A stretch of DNA of 33,122 bases from Cyclobacteriaceae bacterium (GTDB taxonomy: Bacteria > Bacteroidota > Bacteroidia > Cytophagales > Cyclobacteriaceae): contig WFNR01000079.1 of NCBI GenBank assembly GCA_015488485.1, positions 1-33,122 of the forward strand. Reading direction: 5' to 3'. The notes under the pieces were generated by a model, which ran no database searches, was not told where the DNA came from, and was given only the letters and a program-made list of their open reading frames with translations. Both the position numbers and the translations under genes were made by a program. Of the stretch, positions 32,255 through 33,122 are shown in pieces; position 1 is the first letter of the stretch, and the number at the start of each line of letters is the position of its first letter.

Positions 32255-33122
32255 TACTTCTGTTAAAAGAAATTTTTCGGGCTCTTTTTGTTGTACGTGT
32301 TTCTTTAGCGTAGAAGTGTAGAGGCGTATATGCGGAAAAGCGGTTATTAGCTAGAAGCTCGAAGCTGTTAGCGCTTAGTTGCTAGCAGCGGGTGGATATC
32401 CCCTTTAAGGGAATGAGGGGGCGCAGGGGTGACAGAGGTCGGAGGTCTGAGGATAGAAGACTGAGGTATAATGGCGAATATCGAATAAAATCTAAAATCA
32501 TCAATCACATATCTGAAATCTTAACCACCAAGAGCGCCAAGGATCCGCAAAAGGCGTTAAGGGGGGAATGCGGAGATGTTTTTTAGCTCATAGCCTGCCT
32601 GCCGTAGGCAGGCTCGTAGCTCGTAGCGCACTGGGCTTCCCCTTTAGGGGGACGCGGGGGATTTGGACTGAGGATGGTAAGTGGACAGCTCTCAAATCTG
32701 CAAGCTTGCCCACAGAGGGTATAATGGGGCTAAAGCCCCGGATTTGTTGTTTTTGTACCTCACTCCGCCCTAAAGGACGGAGTGAGTGAAGTTATTTTCT
32801 GTTCTGGAAATTCAATCTATTCGCCCTGCCCTTTAGGGCGGGGAGTAAATTGCCCAAAGAAGAAAGGGCTTTAGCCCTTGACCCGGAAAATTCAGGTGAA
32901 TTTTCGGGACTAATCCTATTGCAAATTATTGATAATCAGATATCAAAAAGGTTATAAATCCAGTCCTTATGAATCTATTATGAAAAAAGCGGGTTAAGCG
33001 AACCAGCGACCCACAACAAATTATACTCAATTGATGAGTGATGAAGAACAAGAAAAAGGCCTCCGCAACCCAATGGTCGACAGAGGCCCCGATCGGGATG
33101 ACTGCTCCGCTGAGTATACAGC
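32255..33122. repeat. Palindrome-rich, gene-free repeat region
   Basis: 868 bp with no supported gene. Copies 2 and 3 of the degenerate repeat start at 32330 (ATGCGGAAAAG..TTATTAGCT, AGCTCGAAGC) and 32568 (ATGCGGAGATGTTTTTTAGCT, AGCTCGTAGC). Each is followed by a second shared block (32398-32462 and 32637-32672: CCCCTTTA.GGG..GGGGG, then CTGAGGAT). Perfect or near-perfect hairpins follow: GCCTGCC-GTA-GGCAGGC (32597-32613), GGGGCTAAAGCCCC (32726-32739), a CACTCCG/CGGAGTG stem (32761-32784), CCCTGCCC-TTTA-GGGCGGGG (32824-32843), AAGGGCT/AGCCCTT (32864-32879) and GAAAATTC/GAATTTTC (32886-32905). This looks like a REP- or MITE-type repeat island. Confidence 0.6.
33053..33088 (-). terminator. Terminator-like hairpin for a gene beyond the right edge
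   Basis: On the minus strand GGCCTC (complement of 33083-33088) and GAGGCC (complement of 33058-33063) form a 6-bp stem with a 19-base loop, followed by five T (33057-33053). This is the shape of a rho-independent terminator for a leftward gene whose end would lie at or beyond the window edge. Confidence 0.45.

Noticed and set aside
32392-32789. Rightward frames of 64 and 73 codons in the palindrome-rich region
   Set aside because: They run through repeats and hairpins, are rich in Arg/Gly, and have no domain.
32999-33104. tRNA-like fragments (CGAACCAGCGACCC at 32999-33012 and CGATCGGGATGACTG at 33090-33104)
   Set aside because: Both resemble pieces of a leftward tRNA T-arm and acceptor end, but they are separated and no cloverleaf, anticodon arm or proper T-loop can be built.

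Overview
The window is chromosomal DNA of a member of the Bacteroidota, most likely a Cytophagales-type bacterium. The evidence is a NusB with a long N-terminal extension, an S16 with a long Ala/Glu-rich tail, the gene string nusB-ytxH-DUF1573-yajC-ybbR-coaE, near-consensus TAnnTTTG -7 promoter boxes, and a secreted lamin-tail/FlgD-like multidomain protein. No rRNA, tRNA or CRISPR was found.

Layout. Positions 1-66 hold the start of a leftward exported protein. Divergent from it is oxyR (218-1150), followed by a leftward ABC exporter half-transporter (1340-3139). A rightward block runs from leucine dehydrogenase (3277) through nusB, ytxH-like, a DUF1573 lipoprotein, yajC, ybbR-like and coaE (to 8355). 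A long leftward block (20935 back to 8364) contains an alpha/beta hydrolase fused to an NTF2-like domain, an FMN split-barrel protein, a PLP decarboxylase, glyA-tatC-rpiB, an AT-rich restriction-modification island (controller, SPPY methyltransferase, XcyI-like endonuclease), rpsP-rimM-trmD and an amino-acid permease. A rightward S1/P1 nuclease (21072-21836) follows.

The most unusual part is 21885-25643. It is an AT-rich, all-leftward run of gene units (thioredoxin-like lipid/redox protein, small beta-barrel protein, two-TM PH-like protein, HigB/HigA toxin-antitoxin). The units are separated by about 100-360 bp imperfect inverted-repeat sites whose ends read like integron attC boxes (CCTAAC/GTTAGG, GCCAACAACGC/GCGTTATGGC). 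Two families of near-identical direct repeats recur between units. I interpret this as a cassette array without a visible integrase (a CALIN-like cluster). The boxes match the attC consensus only in part, so this is a hypothesis.

To the right are a 1192-residue secreted protein with three lamin-tail domains (25702-29280), asnB (leftward, 29743-31425) and a DUF2490 outer-membrane-type protein (31562-32254). The two long gene-poor stretches (29281-29742 and 32255-33122) share a degenerate repeat (ATGCGG..TTTTTAGCT..AGCTCGAAGC). The last one is packed with short perfect hairpins and ends with a leftward terminator-like hairpin near the window edge.

The core genes are housekeeping functions: translation and tRNA modification, protein export, CoA synthesis, one-carbon metabolism and oxidative-stress sensing. 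The R-M island and the cassette array are the accessory, probably horizontally acquired parts.
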